DNA from: Candidatus Thalassarchaeaceae archaeon
Lineage (GTDB): Archaea; Thermoplasmatota; Poseidoniia; Poseidoniales; Thalassarchaeaceae
Reading direction: 5' to 3'
Assembly: GCA_013329905.1 (NCBI GenBank)
Contig: DUJH01000007.1
Coordinates: 1-6,346, forward strand
Length of the DNA: 6,346 nt
A program made the translations under genes and the position numbers. This document shows positions 6,335 to 6,346 of the stretch, in pieces; the first letter of the stretch is position 1; every line of letters starts with the position of its first letter. The notes under the pieces were generated by a model. The model saw nothing but the letters and a program-made list of their open reading frames with translations. It was not told the origin of the DNA and searched no databases.

Positions 6335-6346
6335 CGCTGAAGCCTG

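Overview
The window is almost fully coding. It holds two blocks that converge near position 3560. The left block (about 1-3549, plus strand) is a tight run of five genes for acyl-CoA and lipid chemistry. The right block (about 3575 to the right edge, minus strand) is one very large gene for an alpha-helical-repeat protein ending in a PIN-type nuclease domain.

Left block in order: the C-terminal part of an acyl-CoA dehydrogenase (cut by the left edge); an alpha/beta hydrolase with two N-terminal membrane segments and a full Ser-Asp-His triad; a small acyl-CoA-binding protein of 92 residues; a 165-residue DUF4442-like hotdog-fold protein (putative acyl-CoA thioesterase); and an FMN-dependent NAD(P)H oxidoreductase of the nitronate monooxygenase / FabK group. 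The first junction overlaps by 1 or 4 bases, depending on the start, and the remaining gaps are 4, 5 and 22 bases. All genes point the same way, so one transcript is likely. A reasonable reading is that acyl chains are released from a lipid or ester by the membrane hydrolase, carried as CoA esters by the binding protein, oxidised by the dehydrogenase and pulled off CoA by the thioesterase. The flavin enzyme would perform a redox or detoxifying side step. This pathway is inferred from families and context; no substrate can be read from the sequence.

Right block: the reading frame spans 919 codons from the most plausible ATG and stays open to the right edge, so the N-terminus is not certain. 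Residues 1 to about 680 look like a HEAT/TPR-type alpha solenoid. Residues about 695-919 form a PIN domain with the expected acidic residues. Large helical-scaffold-plus-PIN proteins are known from predicted prokaryotic conflict (immunity) systems, and this is the least ordinary item in the window.

Organism: Shine-Dalgarno-like sites, tight operon packing, bacterial-type beta-oxidation enzymes and intermediate G+C (judged by eye, not measured) suggest an aerobic, lipid-using bacterium. The dehydrogenase and flavin oxidoreductase subtypes are ones I associate with Proteobacteria and relatives, but I cannot name the lineage. I see no tRNA, rRNA, CRISPR array, insertion sequence or phage gene.
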